Shown piece by piece: positions 5,707 to 7,081 of a stretch of DNA of 7,081 bases (position 1 is the stretch's first letter; the number at the start of each line of letters is the position of its first letter). The translations under genes were made by a program, and so were the position numbers. Source of the DNA: Betaproteobacteria bacterium (GTDB lineage Bacteria > Pseudomonadota > Gammaproteobacteria > Burkholderiales > Casimicrobiaceae); the NCBI GenBank assembly GCA_025355395.1, contig JANXZT010000065.1:1-7081 (forward strand), read 5' to 3'. The notes under the pieces were generated by a model. It ran no database searches. It saw only the letters and a list, made by a program, of their open reading frames with translations, and was not told the DNA's origin.

Positions 5707-6744
5707 CTATTTGCCGGCCGGCTTTTCGACGTGGCCGCCGAATTCGAAGCGCATGGCGGAAAGGATCTTGTCCTGGAAATCCGCCTGGCCGCGCGAACTG
5801 AAGCGCTCGTACAGCGCCGCCGTCAGCACCGGAGTCGGCACGGCCTCGTCGATCGCCGCTTTGATCGTCCAGCGCCCTTCGCCCGAATCCGATACCCGGC
5901 CCGAGAACCCGGCCAGCGCAGGGTCCTTGGCCAGCGCGGCGGCGGTGAGGTCGAGCAACCACGAAGCGATGACGCTGCCGCGCCGCCACACCTCGGTGAT
6001 GTCGCGCAGGTTGATGTCGTACTGATAGTGCTCGGGGTCGCGCAGCGGCGTGGTTTCGGCGTCGGCTTCGTGTTGCTGCTTGCCGACGTTGGCGCCGCGC
6101 AGGACGTTGAGTCCTTCGGCGTAGGCCGCCATCAGCCCGTACTCGATGCCGTTGTGAACCATCTTGACGAAATGGCCGGCGCCGTTCGCACCACAGTGCA
6201 GATAGCCTTCTTCCGCGGTGCCGCCGACCTGCTCGCGCCCGGGCGTGCGCTCGATGCTGCCGCGGCCCGGTGCCAGCGCCTTGAAAATCGGATCGAGGCG
6301 CTGAACCGTGGCGTGTGGTCCGCCGATCATCATGCAATACCCGCGCTCGAGGCCCCAGACGCCGCCGCTGGTGCCGACATCCACATAATCGATCTCCTTC
6401 ACCGCGAGCTCCTGCGCACGCCGGATGTCGTCGACGTAATATGAATTGCCGCCGTCGATCAGCGTGTCGCCGGCTTCGAGATGCGGCAGCAGCGCGACGA
6501 TCGTCTTGTCGACGACGGCGGCCGGCACCATGAGCCACACGGCCCGCGGTTTCGCGAGCTTCTGCACCAGATCCGCGAGCGATGCGGCGCCGGTGGCCGC
6601 TTCCTGCGCAAGATTCTGCACGGCCTTGGGCGACATATCGAACACCACGCATTGATGGCCGTTGCGCAAGAGCCGCCGCACCATGTTGGCGCCCATGCGG
6701 CCGAGGCCGATCATGCCGAGCTGGCGGGGTGAATTGGTTTTCAT
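5707..6744 (-). CDS. gnd: 6-phosphogluconate dehydrogenase, decarboxylating, short NAD-type
   Basis: This enzyme oxidatively decarboxylates 6-phosphogluconate to ribulose 5-phosphate. At 345 residues it belongs to the short class (about 300-350) rather than the 470-residue dimeric class. Visible blocks are the Rossmann motif GLGRMG (13-18), LIDGGNSYY (95-103), DVGTSGGVWGLERGY (122-136), GAGHFVKMVHNGIEYG (188-203) and SGEGRWTIKAAIDE (287-300). K194, H197, N198 and E201 keep the spacing of the sheep-enzyme catalytic residues K183, H186, N187 and E190. The second strand ends VVFD (33-36); an acidic residue there generally favours NAD over NADP, unlike the NRT of NADP-dependent Gnd. The ATG at 6744 fits the family N-terminus shortly before the glycine motif, and the frame upstream to 6831 is low-quality. 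No strong Shine-Dalgarno sequence is visible. It leads the operon, with zwf following after 21 nt. Confidence 0.94.
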   Translation of the reverse strand: MKTNSPRQLGMIGLGRMGANMVRRLLRNGHQCVVFDMSPKAVQNLAQEAATGAASLADLVQKLAKPRAVWLMVPAAVVDKTIVALLPHLEAGDTLIDGGNSYYVDDIRRAQELAVKEIDYVDVGTSGGVWGLERGYCMMIGGPHATVQRLDPIFKALAPGRGSIERTPGREQVGGTAEEGYLHCGANGAGHFVKMVHNGIEYGLMAAYAEGLNVLRGANVGKQQHEADAETTPLRDPEHYQYDINLRDITEVWRRGSVIASWLLDLTAAALAKDPALAGFSGRVSDSGEGRWTIKAAIDEAVPTPVLTAALYERFSSRGQADFQDKILSAMRFEFGGHVEKPAGK

Positions 6745-7081
6745 GTCGGGGTCTATTTTCACACGGTTGAAGCTATTTCGCCAGCGTGTTCGTGGCGACA
6801 AGTTCCGCCACCGCGGTGCGTTCGCCCTCACCCTGCCCCTTCCCGCTGGGAGAGGGAATCCACTTCAAGCCCATTCGCCCAGCCGCCTGTGCAGTTTCGC
6901 CAAGCCGCGGCTCTGTCCTTCTGTCCCGGCGGGAGAAGAAAAAGGTGAGGGAGAACGCTCCCATCATACCCTGTGCGTCCGCTTGGGTTCGGCGGTGGTC
7001 GCGGCACCGGGGTTTCGACCGACGTGCAGACGGTTTAACTGTCAGTCCTTTCGACATCAGTTCGTCCGGTAGGGCGGCGGC
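6745..7081. other. Non-coding stretch upstream of gnd
   Basis: No credible gene is visible in these 337 bases; the open frames on both strands are low-complexity, Arg- and Pro-rich readings of repeat DNA. The part next to gnd (6745-6817) must hold its promoter. The best guess is an extended -10-like TGTGAAAAT on the minus strand about 10 nt before the ATG, but with no good -35 partner I do not call it. The middle is the inverted-repeat element at 6818-6958. Nothing recognisable was seen in 6959-7081. Confidence 0.6.
6818..6958. repeat. 141-bp intergenic element with 15-nt imperfect terminal inverted repeats
   Basis: GCGTTCGCCCTCACC at 6818-6832 and GGTGAGGGAGAACGC at 6944-6958 are reverse complements at 14 of 15 positions and bound the element. 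Inside each end lies a smaller stem: CCCCTTCCC/GGGAGAGGG (6836-6856, one mismatch and one G-T pair, 3-base loop) and a TCCC-GGC-GGGA core (6924-6934). The CCCTCACC...CTTCCCGC..GGGAGAGGG style matches a kind of dispersed intergenic repeat often seen in beta- and gammaproteobacterial genomes. It may be a small non-autonomous (MITE-like) sequence. No target-site duplication was identified. Confidence 0.6.

Noticed and set aside
4205..6652. 815-residue minus-strand open frame across gnd and zwf
   Set aside because: It is a shadow frame of two clearly recognisable enzymes, very rich in Arg, Ala and Gly, and spans their gene boundary with no family motif. GC-rich DNA commonly gives such long empty frames.
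6662..7072. 136-residue plus-strand open frame and its minus-strand counterpart (6773-7057) near the right edge
   Set aside because: Both read through the inverted-repeat element and show only repeat-derived, low-complexity sequence.

Overview
The window looks like chromosomal DNA from a high-GC betaproteobacterium, probably Burkholderiales-like. The reasons are a Bug/TctC-type periplasmic solute receptor (a family greatly expanded in that group), short ATTCCC...GGGAAT palindromes typical of such genomes, GC-rich codon use, and family-typical ArfB, Zwf and short-form Gnd proteins. No species can be named from the sequence alone.

Layout. Positions 1-152 hold three copies of a palindromic intergenic repeat, two of them inside a 60-bp tandem duplication. 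A plausible sigma70-like promoter (158-187) leads into a plus-strand run of four genes: an MmgE/PrpD-family protein (218-1591), a Bug-family solute-binding protein with a signal peptide (1661-2644), an alpha/beta hydrolase (2685-3617) and the ribosome-rescue hydrolase ArfB (about 3667-4068). Gaps are 69, 40 and 49 nt, so co-transcription is likely. The first three look like a small uptake-and-catabolism set for an organic acid, or an ester of one. The substrate cannot be read from the sequence. ArfB is a housekeeping gene that appears to sit at the 3' end of that run.

Positions 4069-4308 separate this run from a convergent minus-strand pair. They hold two hairpins and what looks like a frameshifted scrap of an ISL3-type transposase (about 4110-4233). 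The minus-strand pair is transcribed gnd (6744-5707) then zwf (5685-4309), 21 nt apart. It encodes a short-type 6-phosphogluconate dehydrogenase and glucose-6-phosphate dehydrogenase, the two dehydrogenases of the oxidative pentose phosphate pathway. No 6-phosphogluconolactonase gene lies between them. Upstream of gnd, 6818-6958 is a 141-bp repeat-like element bounded by 15-nt imperfect inverted repeats.

I do not see a new multi-gene system here. The points most worth a second look are the uncharacterised three-gene catabolic set, the transposase relic, a perfect 12-bp hairpin inside the MmgE/PrpD coding sequence, the acidic NAD-type cofactor signature in Gnd, and the inverted-repeat element upstream of gnd.
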